A stretch of DNA of 23,391 nt, taken from NCBI GenBank assembly GCA_049303335.1, contig JBAQNA010000029.1, forward strand, positions 1 through 23,391. Direction: 5' to 3'. The notes under the pieces were generated by a model. That model did no database searches. It was not told the origin of the DNA and saw only the letters and a list, made by a program, of their open reading frames with translations. Positions within the stretch are counted from its first letter, which is position 1; every line of letters starts with the position of its first letter. This document shows positions 7,001-13,616 of the stretch, piece by piece. Made by a program: the position numbers and the translations under genes. Origin of the DNA: DAIDAN01 sp049303335. GTDB taxonomy: Archaea; Aenigmatarchaeota; Aenigmatarchaeia; Aenigmatarchaeales; DAIDAN01.

Positions 7001-7038
7001 ATTTTTGAATAGCCCCGCAGTTTGTGCCTTTATCGAAA

Positions 7039-7045
7039 TTATATA
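7039..7045 (+). promoter_or_regulatory. TATA-type promoter of the Hef-like helicase gene
   Basis: TTATATA lies 25 bases before ATG 7064 and 31 bases before ATG 7070. It excludes the TTG at 7022 as a start. Confidence 0.55.
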
Positions 7046-7069
7046 ACTTTCAAACGCGCGTTAATGGCT

Positions 7070-8581
7070 ATGACATACGTTTCACACCCGCTGATAAAGG
7101 AAAATTCTATCGAGTCGAGGCTTTATCAGGAGACCATTCTCAAGACCGCGTCCGCGAAAAACACGCTCGTCGTGCTGCCGACCGGAACCGGCAAGACTCC
7201 GCTCGCCGCGCTTCTTGTCGCGGAGCGCCTGGCAAAATTCCCGGAAAGCAAGATTCTCGTGCTCGCGCCAACAAAGCCGCTCGCGAGCCAGCACGAAAAA
7301 AGTTTCAGGAAATTCCTCAATATTGATGAAGACAAGATTGTCCTGCTGACCGGGGCGACGAACGCCGAATCGAGAACAAAACTTTACTCCGATGCAAAAA
7401 TAATTTTGTCAACGCCGCAGACTTCGGAAAATGACATAAAAAACGGAAGCCTTAACCTGCAGAACTTTTCCCTGCTTGTCGTTGACGAGGCGCACCGCTC
7501 TATAGGCAACTACGCGTACACGGCGGTCGCAAAAGCTTACAAGGAAAATTCTATCGGACTTATACTCGGGCTGACAGCCTCGCCGGGAAGTTCGGAGGAA
7601 AAAATAAAGCAGATATGCGGCAACCTTTTTATCGAGGCTGTGGAAATCCGCTCGGAAACCGACGCGGACGTCAGCACCTATATGCAGAAAGTGGAAACGG
7701 AAACGATAAGGGTGGATTTGCCCGAAGGTCTCAAGGCTGTTCAGTTCTTGCTGAAAGCCATGCTGAAAAAAAGGATTGAAAGATTGAACGGGTTCAGGCT
7801 TCACGTTCTCTCGAAAAAAGATTTGCTTGACGCGCAGAGAAGGATTGCAAAACAGCTGGGAAGAAATCCTGCGGGCTACGCGATAATATCCGCCATAACG
7901 GAGGCGATAAAAATCTGGCACCTGCTCGAGCTTGCGGAAACGCAGAGCGTGTCGGCTTCCATAATTTACGCGGACAAGCTGAAAAAGGACAAGTCAAAAG
8001 GCGCGCAGCGGATTGCCGCCGACTACGAATTTGAAAAAGCTGTCGCGCTGCTGGAAAAATCCGGGGAACACCCGAAGGTTGAAAAGCTTATTGAGCTGGT
8101 TTTCGGGAGTGTTGGCGATGGGAAAAAAGTCATAATATTTTCGCATTACAGGGACAACATAGACCTGATAAAAACAAAGCTGTCCGAAGTTGCGGGATGC
8201 AGCCCCGCGGTCCTGATTGGCCAGTCCGGAAGCAAGGGACTTTCTCAAAAAGAGCAGATTGACATTGTAAGGAGCTTTGACGACGGAACCTACAACTGCC
8301 TCATCACTTCGCCCATCGGGGAGGAAGGGCTGCATATCGGCTCCGCTGACACCGCGATATTCTACGACACCGTGCCGAGCGAAATCCGCACGATTCAGCG
8401 GCGCGGCCGCGTGGGAAGGTCGAAAATCGGCAAAATCGTTTTTCTCATAACGCGCGGAACGCGCGACGAGGCGAACTTCTACATCGCGCGGCGCAAGGAA
8501 AAGCAGATGAAGGAGATTCTTTCCGGAATGAAAAAGGACTTCGAGGAAAAGAACGAGCAGAAAAAACTGGGGGAGTTCTGA
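7070..8581 (+). CDS. Hef/FANCM-type superfamily 2 DNA helicase (stand-alone helicase half)
   Basis: The product is 503 residues. Motif I is PTGTGKT (37-43), motif II DEAH (139-142), motif III TASPG (169-173), and motif VI QRRGRVGR (443-450). A Hef-like insert lies between the two RecA domains (about 200-330). The N-terminus YVSHPLIKENSIESRLYQ resembles Hef proteins that start M-x-YVEHPLI, which favours ATG 7070 over ATG 7064. The family remodels forked and branched DNA at stalled replication forks. In many euryarchaea it is fused to an XPF-type nuclease; here the chain ends after the helicase and the nuclease is a separate gene at 9541. The C-terminal tail is short, Lys/Glu-rich and helical. 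Confidence 0.9.
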   Translation: MTYVSHPLIKENSIESRLYQETILKTASAKNTLVVLPTGTGKTPLAALLVAERLAKFPESKILVLAPTKPLASQHEKSFRKFLNIDEDKIVLLTGATNAESRTKLYSDAKIILSTPQTSENDIKNGSLNLQNFSLLVVDEAHRSIGNYAYTAVAKAYKENSIGLILGLTASPGSSEEKIKQICGNLFIEAVEIRSETDADVSTYMQKVETETIRVDLPEGLKAVQFLLKAMLKKRIERLNGFRLHVLSKKDLLDAQRRIAKQLGRNPAGYAIISAITEAIKIWHLLELAETQSVSASIIYADKLKKDKSKGAQRIAADYEFEKAVALLEKSGEHPKVEKLIELVFGSVGDGKKVIIFSHYRDNIDLIKTKLSEVAGCSPAVLIGQSGSKGLSQKEQIDIVRSFDDGTYNCLITSPIGEEGLHIGSADTAIFYDTVPSEIRTIQRRGRVGRSKIGKIVFLITRGTRDEANFYIARRKEKQMKEILSGMKKDFEEKNEQKKLGEF

Positions 8582-8652
8582 CGGCACTTTTCTGTATTGA
8601 ACTTGTAAAAAGCGCCGGCGGAAAATAAGAAGAAAATAAAAAAATCAAAAGT

Positions 8653-8928
8653 TTACAACGGCGCTAAAAGATTATTATTGTCTTTTGTTAGGTAAAAGAC
8701 TTTACCATCAATCCTGCAAAGAGGATGTTTAGTTTCATAGGACTTTACTATCTTACCAAGCTGTTCAACATCTTGACGAGTGTCAAGTCCTATTATAGGA
8801 TTGCTGAACATATTTTCCAAAGATGTAATCGCAGATTCGTATATTTTATGAGCTTCTTCGCGTACAGTACCTTCTATTTTCGCTGACTTATTTATTCCTA
8901 ACAAATTTGCTAAATATTCAAATACCAT
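8653..8928 (-). CDS. Small hypothetical protein, paralogous to its upstream neighbour
   Basis: The product is 91 residues, of unknown function. From Tyr30 it aligns without gaps with the 8965-9168 product: YESA[IV], a Met seven residues on, then a K-x-V-x-x-Y pattern at identical spacing. The N-terminus FEYLANLLGI is mildly hydrophobic, and the C-terminus has a short beta-like tail. The gene has a Shine-Dalgarno-like GGTGATT four bases before ATG and a TATA-like CTTATAATAAA (complement of 8947-8957) about 29 bases before it. AT-rich codon use contrasts with the GC-rich helicase and nuclease genes on either side, so it looks inserted. A toxin/antitoxin-like or defence role would be guesswork. 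Confidence 0.6.
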   Translation of the reverse strand: MVFEYLANLLGINKSAKIEGTVREEAHKIYESAITSLENMFSNPIIGLDTRQDVEQLGKIVKSYETKHPLCRIDGKVFYLTKDNNNLLAPL

Positions 8929-8964
8929 TTTTAATCACCATCATGTTTTATTATAAGAATATCT

Positions 8965-9168
8965 TTAATGAAATTCTTCCTGATTCTGTTTTTTATATTC
9001 ATCAACAGTTTTCCAAAAAATTCGATATGAATCATAGCCGGGTTCTACCAATTCATCTTTTTCCATAGACTGCATTGCCCTTACCGCTGACTCATAATCT
9101 TCTCTTGTTATTTTGGTTGGCTTAGCTTCTTTCTTTTTAGTAAAATAATATATTAAGCCTCCAAACAT
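8965..9168 (-). CDS. Small hypothetical protein, paralogous to its downstream neighbour
   Basis: The product is 67 residues. A short hydrophobic N-terminus (MFGGLIYYF) is followed by a basic segment (KKKEAKPTK) and an acidic helical region. That region shares the YESA...M...K-x-V-x-x-Y pattern with the 8653-8928 product. ATG 9168 is preferred to the in-frame GTG at 9177 because TTGTGATT then acts as a ribosome-binding site. A TATA-like TTTAAATAG on the minus strand (complement of 9217-9225) would give a leader of about 28 bases. Composition is AT-rich. No known family was recognised. Confidence 0.55.
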   Translation of the reverse strand: MFGGLIYYFTKKKEAKPTKITREDYESAVRAMQSMEKDELVEPGYDSYRIFWKTVDEYKKQNQEEFH

Positions 9169-9298
9169 TTTAATCACAATTTATTAATTATCGATACTTC
9201 TTATTGGTGGCAAAACTATTTAAACACATCACTTCCAGTTATTTTCTGATGCAATCTGCATTGCTTCTTTTTGCTTGAGCTTTTTCTTTTCCCAGGGG

Positions 9299-9323
9299 TT
9301 TTCTTTTTCGAAGAAAAAGAAAA
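9299..9323. repeat. Perfect 11-bp hairpin with GAA triloop
   Basis: TTTTCTTTTTC pairs with GAAAAAGAAAA around GAA (9310-9312). The triloop matches the arms of the dispersed palindromic repeats, but no outer TGCACG stem is present. Confidence 0.6.
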
Positions 9324-9508
9324 GGCCTTTTGAGGTCCGAACTTCTTTGATGCCGCTTGCGCGGCGCCGAAACCAAAGCCCGAGGGCCTGAAATCTGAAG
9401 TCCGGATTTCCCCACGATGTGGAATGAAGCCAAAATGAACGCTAATGTTGGCGATTCATAAAGTTCGTCTTTACCAGCCGTTGCGATTCATAATCATCCA
9501 TATTGGGA

Positions 9509-9518
9509 ATTATATATA
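9509..9518 (+). promoter_or_regulatory. TATA-type promoter of the XPF/Hef nuclease gene
   Basis: ATTATATATA begins about 31 bases before the ATG at 9541, predicting a nearly leaderless transcript. Confidence 0.6.
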
Positions 9519-9540
9519 AAACTTCCCCCGTTATTTCACC

Positions 9541-10185
9541 ATGGCATTCGAGGAGGGCGTGAAAATATTCGCGGACAACAGGGAAAACGGCGCAGTGATT
9601 TCCGAGCTTGAAAGGCTCTGCGTGATTGAAAAAAAGAATCTTCCGGTCGGCGACTACGTCTGTTCGGACAGGGTAGTCGTGGAAAGAAAGTCTGAGTCGG
9701 ATTTCGCGAGCTCGATAATGGACGGCCGCCTGTTCTCGCAGATGAAGGAATTGTGCGCGTATGAAAAGCCCATTCTGCTGATAGAAAAAAACGGGCAGAA
9801 CATTTCAAGAATTCATCCGAACGCGATAAGGGGGGCGCTTGCCTCGCTGGCGCTTGACTTCAGCGTCCCGATTATTTTTTCGCAGTCATATATCGACACC
9901 GCGGGAATAATTTTCCAGATTGCGAAGCGTGAGCAGGTTGAGGACAAAAGAACGTTGTCGATAAGGCCGAAGGCGGGCATAACATCGATGGAAAAGCACC
10001 AGGAATTCCTCGTCGCGGGCCTGCCGAGCGTCAGCACCGTTCTCGCGAAGCGAATGCTCGCCCGCTTCGGTACGCCGCAAAAAATATTCTCCGCCTCGGA
10101 AAAAGAATTGCAGGAGATAGATGGCATAGGCGGGGAAAAGGCGAAAAGGGTTTTTGAAATGCTGAATAGCGAATATTCGGAATAA
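9541..10185 (+). CDS. XPF/ERCC4-type structure-specific nuclease with helix-hairpin-helix domain (Hef nuclease half)
   Basis: The product is 214 residues. The ERCC4 nuclease domain (about 7-140) contains ADNRE (D12), GDY (37-39) and the catalytic signature ERK-x3-D (E48, R49, K50, D54). Residues about 150-212 form tandem HhH motifs (LPSVSTVLAKRML and IDGIGGEKAKRVF). The family cuts branched DNA at junctions as a dimer and cooperates with helicase or PCNA partners. Separation from the helicase gene by about 960 bases of unrelated sequence means the two Hef activities are encoded by independent genes with independent promoters. Length is normal for a stand-alone archaeal XPF without helicase, and the catalytic residues are intact. 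Confidence 0.93.
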   Translation: MAFEEGVKIFADNRENGAVISELERLCVIEKKNLPVGDYVCSDRVVVERKSESDFASSIMDGRLFSQMKELCAYEKPILLIEKNGQNISRIHPNAIRGALASLALDFSVPIIFSQSYIDTAGIIFQIAKREQVEDKRTLSIRPKAGITSMEKHQEFLVAGLPSVSTVLAKRMLARFGTPQKIFSASEKELQEIDGIGGEKAKRVFEMLNSEYSE

Positions 10186-10210
10186 ATGACGGTTTTTGCA
10201 GGCGAACAAT

Positions 10211-10831
10211 ATGGAAAAAAACGCTTCGGAAAAAGCCCTGTTGAAGAAAATAAAATCGCTTGAGGGCAGTCTTGAGATTACCAACGAATACGCGAAAAAG
10301 CTCGGGGCAAAAGTCGGAAGCCTGGAAAAACAGAAAAAATTGTTTCTCGAGGAGGAAAGGAAAAAGAACGAAAACCAGAGAAGGATTGTTCTTCACGGAA
10401 AGGAGATTTCGCTGAGAGACGCGCTCATAAAAAACCTCTCGTCCGAGGTTGGCGCGCTGAAAAAGCGGTTCTCGAAAATAAGCGAGCTGGAAATGATAAG
10501 CAGCGACGGGTGCGTTCCTGTGATTCGTATGGACGATTTTGACAAGGACAGCATTCTTGAAAAAGACAAGACGTTTGGAATAAACAATTCCGTTGTCTTC
10601 TTCGCGCGTGTTTCCGGCGAGAGCCGCGCTGCGCTAAGGATGCTTATAACACTCCAGCCGAAAGCCGTGATAGCGGACCTGGACGAGAGCGCGGCGCGCA
10701 TGCTAAACAACGCGGACATTCCGGCAATTGCAGCGAAGAATATCCGCATAAGGAAATACCTCGACTTTTGGGGCGCTGATAGGAAGGAATTGGAAACCGA
10801 GATAAGGAAATTCCGGAAAGTATTTCAATGA
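10211..10831 (+). CDS. Coiled-coil protein resembling the C-terminal half of DUF460 (COG2433) proteins
   Basis: The product is 206 residues. Residues 1-90 are a long charged coiled coil (ASEKALLKKIKSLEGSLE...). From about 95 there is an alpha/beta segment with VPVIRMDDFD, NNSVVFFARVSGES, KAVIADLDES and IPAIAAKNIRI, suggesting a small Rossmann-like or TOPRIM-sized fold. This layout recalls the C-terminal part of archaeal DUF460 proteins, which carry an RNase H-like fold at the N-terminus that is absent here; I hold this assignment loosely. ATG 10211 is chosen over TTG 10196. It begins 25 bases after the nuclease stop, so the two are probably cotranscribed and may share a DNA or RNA role. Confidence 0.6.
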   Translation: MEKNASEKALLKKIKSLEGSLEITNEYAKKLGAKVGSLEKQKKLFLEEERKKNENQRRIVLHGKEISLRDALIKNLSSEVGALKKRFSKISELEMISSDGCVPVIRMDDFDKDSILEKDKTFGINNSVVFFARVSGESRAALRMLITLQPKAVIADLDESAARMLNNADIPAIAAKNIRIRKYLDFWGADRKELETEIRKFRKVFQ

Positions 10832-10948
10832 GCCGCGCGAATAGTTGCCGCGGCTGCGGACAGCGCTTTGGCGGTCGGCTCCGGAATAGATTTATTAATG
10901 GTCAACCCAATAGTTATATTCGAATATGCATTCTTTCGGGTCGGTCTC

Positions 10949-11476
10949 ATGATTATCGAGGACAAAACAAAAGGAAACGCTGAAAACAGCGCTTATTTTC
11001 TTGAGCTTGAAAAAAGGCTCGTCAATCTCGAAGCTTCCGTGCAGAACATGGGCGCGGGCATGCAACGCGGGAATCTCAACCCCGAGCAGGAGCAGAGGGT
11101 TGTTGCCGTGGAAGACAGGCTGGAGAATATGGAGGATTTGCAGATGGTCGCGAATCTTGACATAATAAAAATGAAGGAAGTTCTCGAGAAAGTTACGCCA
11201 GCGGGGGAGTTTGCGCCGACCGCTACGGGATACGACGAATTCTCAAGAAAAAAAATAGCGGAATTCGAGGATTCTTTGAACAGCCTCGGCAGGAAAGTTG
11301 ATTCCATTGAACCGTTAAAGTTCTCGGGAAAGGGTGCTGCGGCAGCGGGTGCAGGCGCAAGCGATGAAATTAAAAAAATGAAAGAGGAATTGGCGTCATT
11401 CAAGAAGGAGACCGAAGAAAGCGTGAAGATAATCGTCAGTTCAATCAAAAAACTGGCCGAAAGAATGAACCGGTGA
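10949..11476 (+). CDS. Hypothetical coiled-coil protein
   Basis: The product is 175 residues. It is almost entirely acidic helical sequence with heptad-like Leu/Val spacing (about 15-75 and 130-172), split by an Ala/Gly-rich linker (AAAAGAGAS). There is no membrane helix. The frame is open further upstream to 10868, but the predicted hydrophobic extension is unlike the rest and overlaps the likely TATA-like boxes (TTATAT at 10914, AATAT at 10923), so ATG 10949 is preferred. The next gene encodes a longer coiled-coil protein, suggesting a structural pair. No function can be assigned. FlaC/FlaD-like accessory roles are conceivable only because pilus genes lie nearby. Confidence 0.6.
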   Translation: MIIEDKTKGNAENSAYFLELEKRLVNLEASVQNMGAGMQRGNLNPEQEQRVVAVEDRLENMEDLQMVANLDIIKMKEVLEKVTPAGEFAPTATGYDEFSRKKIAEFEDSLNSLGRKVDSIEPLKFSGKGAAAAGAGASDEIKKMKEELASFKKETEESVKIIVSSIKKLAERMNR

Positions 11477-11503
11477 ATATAATATAAACTGCTACAAACA
11501 GCA
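11476..11503 (+). promoter_or_regulatory. TATA box and small hairpin upstream of the second coiled-coil gene
   Basis: AATATAATATAAA (11476-11488) overlaps the end of the previous gene and is followed by TGCT-ACAAAC-AGCA (11490-11503). A leader of about 27 bases is expected, carrying GGTGG (11523-11527) before the ATG at 11532, so this gene appears to be initiated through a Shine-Dalgarno site. Confidence 0.45.
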
Positions 11504-11531
11504 ATAGGTCATACTTGTTAAAGGTGGGGTT

Positions 11532-12569
11532 ATGGGCATACTTGATCATGTGAGCGGTCTTGAGGATATGGTGTCGGAAAAGGAAGCGCCGGAGAGGCCG
11601 AAACAGAAGCCGACGAAAGCGGAAGCCGCAAAGTCCGACTCGCAGCTAAACTCGAGGCTGGAAAAAATCGAGGACAGCGTCGCGAGCCTCAAGGAATCTG
11701 TTGAAGATTTGAAAAACAATGCGCAACCGTCATCAGCTGAAGCGCAGCCATTCTCCGAATCCCAGCCGTCGTCTGATGCGATAGAGAAGCTGCAAAGCGA
11801 CATTGAAGCGCTGCAGGAAACTGTCGGCAATCTTGGGAAGGAAAAAAGCGGCGCGGGCGAAAACAGCCTTCAGGATATCCTGCGCAGGCTTGACGAAATG
11901 GAAAGCGCGGGAAACGGCGGAAAGGACTATTCCGGCGAAATAGAAGGACTGAAAAGTTCCATTGAGAATCTTAAAAGCGAAATGACCGCATCCCCCGCGC
12001 AGGGTTATGGCAGGGAAGAATTGGAAAACATGAGAAGGATTGCGGAAAAGAACTCGATGGAAATGAAAAGCAGGATGGACGTGCTGCAGAAATACGTTGA
12101 CGGAAGAATGAGTGCGCTGCATATCCCGCAAAAGGAGGTCGCAGGCAGGGCAATGGAGGAAATGATGAATAGTAGATTGAATGAGTTTTCAAGAAAAATA
12201 GACGAAATATCGAAACACAATTCCGGTAAAATGCCTCCCGTCTCTGGTACAGACAGGAACATTGAGGAGAAGCTGAAGTTGTTCGCGCTCAATTCCGACG
12301 TGGAAAAGGTTTGGAAGGAAACAGAAAACCTGAAGAGGTACGTGGACGAGAAAACCAAAATGGCGGACGGACTCGCGAACAGCCTGCGCGTCTGGGAAAC
12401 GAGGAACATGCAGCTGATGGAAAAGGAGCATGATTTTGACGAGAAGATGAGGGCTTTCCCCGAGCTGAAGATGCTGGAATCGAGAATAAGGAAAATGGAA
12501 CGCGCGCTCGTCGAGCTGCAGAGGCACTTCGTCGCGGCGCAGATAACCGAGCCTATAATAATGGAATAG
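11532..12569 (+). CDS. Hypothetical long coiled-coil protein
   Basis: The product is 345 residues. The start MGILDHVSGLEDMV is preceded by the ribosome-binding motif AAGGTGGGG. A charged proline-containing linker (about 15-35) leads into repeated coiled-coil segments (38-60, 80-100, 110-150, 165-215, 240-335), broken by Ser/Pro/Gln-rich linkers. There are no cysteines, no membrane helix and no recognised enzymatic motif. It probably forms an extended homodimeric rod or scaffold. Codon use is GC-rich like the core genes rather than the accessory region that follows. It is likely functionally linked to the preceding coiled-coil gene, 55 bases upstream. Confidence 0.65.
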   Translation: MGILDHVSGLEDMVSEKEAPERPKQKPTKAEAAKSDSQLNSRLEKIEDSVASLKESVEDLKNNAQPSSAEAQPFSESQPSSDAIEKLQSDIEALQETVGNLGKEKSGAGENSLQDILRRLDEMESAGNGGKDYSGEIEGLKSSIENLKSEMTASPAQGYGREELENMRRIAEKNSMEMKSRMDVLQKYVDGRMSALHIPQKEVAGRAMEEMMNSRLNEFSRKIDEISKHNSGKMPPVSGTDRNIEEKLKLFALNSDVEKVWKETENLKRYVDEKTKMADGLANSLRVWETRNMQLMEKEHDFDEKMRAFPELKMLESRIRKMERALVELQRHFVAAQITEPIIME

Positions 12570-12583
12570 TATTCGCGGCAAAG

Positions 12584-12591
12584 CTTTATAT
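12584..12591 (+). promoter_or_regulatory. TATA-type promoter of the first HEPN/MNT module
   Basis: CTTTATAT lies in the context GCAAAGCTTTATAT, identical over 14 bases to the promoter-like sequence at about 15147-15160. Transcription from it would give a leader of about 45 bases containing the operator-like repeats. Confidence 0.5.
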
Positions 12592-12605
12592 TTCTGATGC
12601 TATAA

Positions 12606-12639
12606 TTGTAACTACATCGCTGCTACATTTGTAACTACA
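12606..12639. promoter_or_regulatory. Pair of operator-like direct repeats upstream of module 1
   Basis: TTGTAACTACA occurs at 12606-12616 and 12629-12639, 23 bp apart (about two helical turns). Each contains the dyad TGTA-AC-TACA. They lie between the TATA box and the HEPN start, a natural position for autoregulation by a toxin-antitoxin complex. Confidence 0.5.
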
Positions 12640-12657
12640 AAACTCCGTTGATAAAAC

Positions 12658-12954
12658 ATGAAAGAAGAACTTCATAAGAAGAACCTTGAGGAGAGCATAG
12701 AAGTGTAGAAGAATGCGTGAAGAAAGGAATGATTTCCGAAAGGCAAAGAACGCTTGGATTTCACTGCTCTGCCGCGGCCGTGAATATGCACGCGAACGAA
12801 GTTCGCGGCTCTGCTGGAAACTTCGTTTCCGTGCGTAGAGAAAAACAGAAATCTTCTTTGTTATGGAAAGCCTCAGCCCGAAGAGGTTGTTGAAGCCGTT
12901 GTTCTGGAATTCAGGAAGCTTCTGGATATTCTGAGAAGCGAGGTGCTAAAATGA
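12658..12954 (+). pseudogene. Broken HEPN-domain gene (partner of the downstream MNT gene)
   Basis: ATG 12658 opens MKEELHKKNLEESIEV, then a stop. Shifting frame at about 12706 restores EECVKKGMISERQR and GFHCSAAAVNM, a recognisable HEPN N-terminal half (12708-12788). After a palindromic repeat (12787-12835), the original frame resumes with EKNRNLLCYGKPQPEE and a C-terminal helix ending LRSEVLK, with TGA at 12952 overlapping the next ATG (ATGA). About 45-50 residues of the expected middle are absent. The gene therefore has at least two lesions: a one-base frameshift and replacement of the central segment by the repeat. The intact version would have been the HEPN partner of the nucleotidyltransferase at 12951. 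Programmed frameshifting cannot explain the missing core. Confidence 0.75.
12787..12835. repeat. Two-arm palindromic repeat inside the broken HEPN gene
   Basis: The outer stem is GCACG (12788-12792) / CGTGC (12830-12834). Arm 1 is CGCGAAC-GAA-GTTCGCG (12791-12807). The spacer is 8 bases. Arm 2 is GGAAAC-TTC-GTTTCC (12816-12830). All stems are perfect. It sits exactly where the central part of the HEPN coding sequence is lost. Confidence 0.75.
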
Positions 12955-13583
12955 CTTCGCTGGTTGCTTATGCGCTTGATTTTGCCTCGTTCCTGCTCGA
13001 AAAGCTTGGCAAGGAAGCGGAAAAAATAAACGGCATAATTCTTTTCGGGTCTGCTGCGAGAGGGGAGGCCTCGGAAAAAAGCGATGTTGACATTTTTGTA
13101 AACGTTTTAGAGAGAAAAGCGAAAGCAATGCAAAAAGCGGTCAATGAAGCGCAGGACGAATTTGAAATATACTCCCGGCGCACATGGAAATTAAAAGGAA
13201 TGGAATTGCCGGTAAAATGCATCGTTGGGGACTTAAATTCAAAAAAATGGTCCGCACTCAAGCGGGAGATAATAAGCAGCGGAATAAGCCTTTATGGCAA
13301 GTATAAAGAGCTTCCGCTGGAGCTAAAGCACCATTTCATATTATCTTTCAGCCTTGCCAATCTCAAGCATAAGAACAGTGTCGCCGTCGTAAGAAAAATT
13401 TACGGGTACTCCGCAAGAAAGGGCAAAAAAATTTACAAAAAGATTGGGATTTTGGATGAGATAGGAGGGGAGAAAATCAACCCAAGCGTGATTATGGCTC
13501 CGGAGGAAGGCTATAAAAAAATGTTTGATTTCTTCAGAAAAAACAGGGTTTCCTTCAGGATAAGGGAAGTCTGGACAGGATAG
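12951..13583 (+). CDS. MNT-type nucleotidyltransferase (antitoxin-like, HEPN partner)
   Basis: The product is 210 residues. The minimal nucleotidyltransferase signature is intact: FGSAARGE (G33-S34) followed by DVD at 45-47, the polymerase-beta-fold metal ligands. The C-terminal part (about 120-210) is basic and contains a helical pair and aromatic residues. Known MNT antitoxins modify (AMPylate) or bind their HEPN toxins. The upstream HEPN gene, overlapping by ATGA, is broken here, so this protein may be an orphan or act on the second HEPN protein nearby. GAGGTG at 12940-12945 is a good ribosome-binding site inside the HEPN tail. Stop to the convergent gene is 33 bases. Confidence 0.85.
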   Translation: MTSLVAYALDFASFLLEKLGKEAEKINGIILFGSAARGEASEKSDVDIFVNVLERKAKAMQKAVNEAQDEFEIYSRRTWKLKGMELPVKCIVGDLNSKKWSALKREIISSGISLYGKYKELPLELKHHFILSFSLANLKHKNSVAVVRKIYGYSARKGKKIYKKIGILDEIGGEKINPSVIMAPEEGYKKMFDFFRKNRVSFRIREVWTG

Positions 13584-13591
13584 CTTCAGGC

Positions 13592-13611
13592 TCGCCTTTT
13601 GCCGAAACCCC
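13592..13611. repeat. Short direct repeat, copy 1 (TCGCCTTTTGCCG)
   Basis: TCGCCTTTTGCCGAAACCCC lies between the two convergent modules. The 13-base core recurs exactly at 14790-14802 and with one change at 15124-15136, always in the same orientation and between genes. Confidence 0.45.
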
Positions 13612-13616
13612 ATTTA

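Larger units (their letters stand above)
9169..9540. other. Gene-poor spacer with strong secondary structure
   Basis: The stretch holds a perfect 11-bp hairpin with GAA triloop (9299-9309 / 9313-9323) and then a multi-branch fold. In that fold TCCGAACTTC (9336-9345) pairs with GAAGTCCGGA (9397-9406) with one mismatch, enclosing a CTTTG/CAAAG stem capped by GCCGC-TTGC-GCGGC and a GCCC-GA-GGGC hairpin (9378-9387). The nuclease promoter lies at 9509-9518. A minus-strand open frame at 9239-9433 is Arg/Lys/Ser-rich, lies over this structure and is not called. Confidence 0.5.

Noticed and set aside
9336..9406. Possible tRNA because of the cloverleaf-like fold
   Set aside because: There is no T-arm consensus, no anticodon arm of the right size, no CCA-compatible acceptor layout, and the inner stem lengths are wrong.
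9239..9433. Minus-strand 64-codon open frame
   Set aside because: It coincides with a perfect hairpin and branched fold; the product is an Arg/Lys/Ser-rich string without an ordered pattern, promoter or ribosome-binding site that I can see.
12606..12639. Possible CRISPR array from repeated 11-mers
   Set aside because: There are only two units, with a short unequal context and no spacers of normal size; an operator pair explains it better. No CRISPR array or cas gene was seen in the window.
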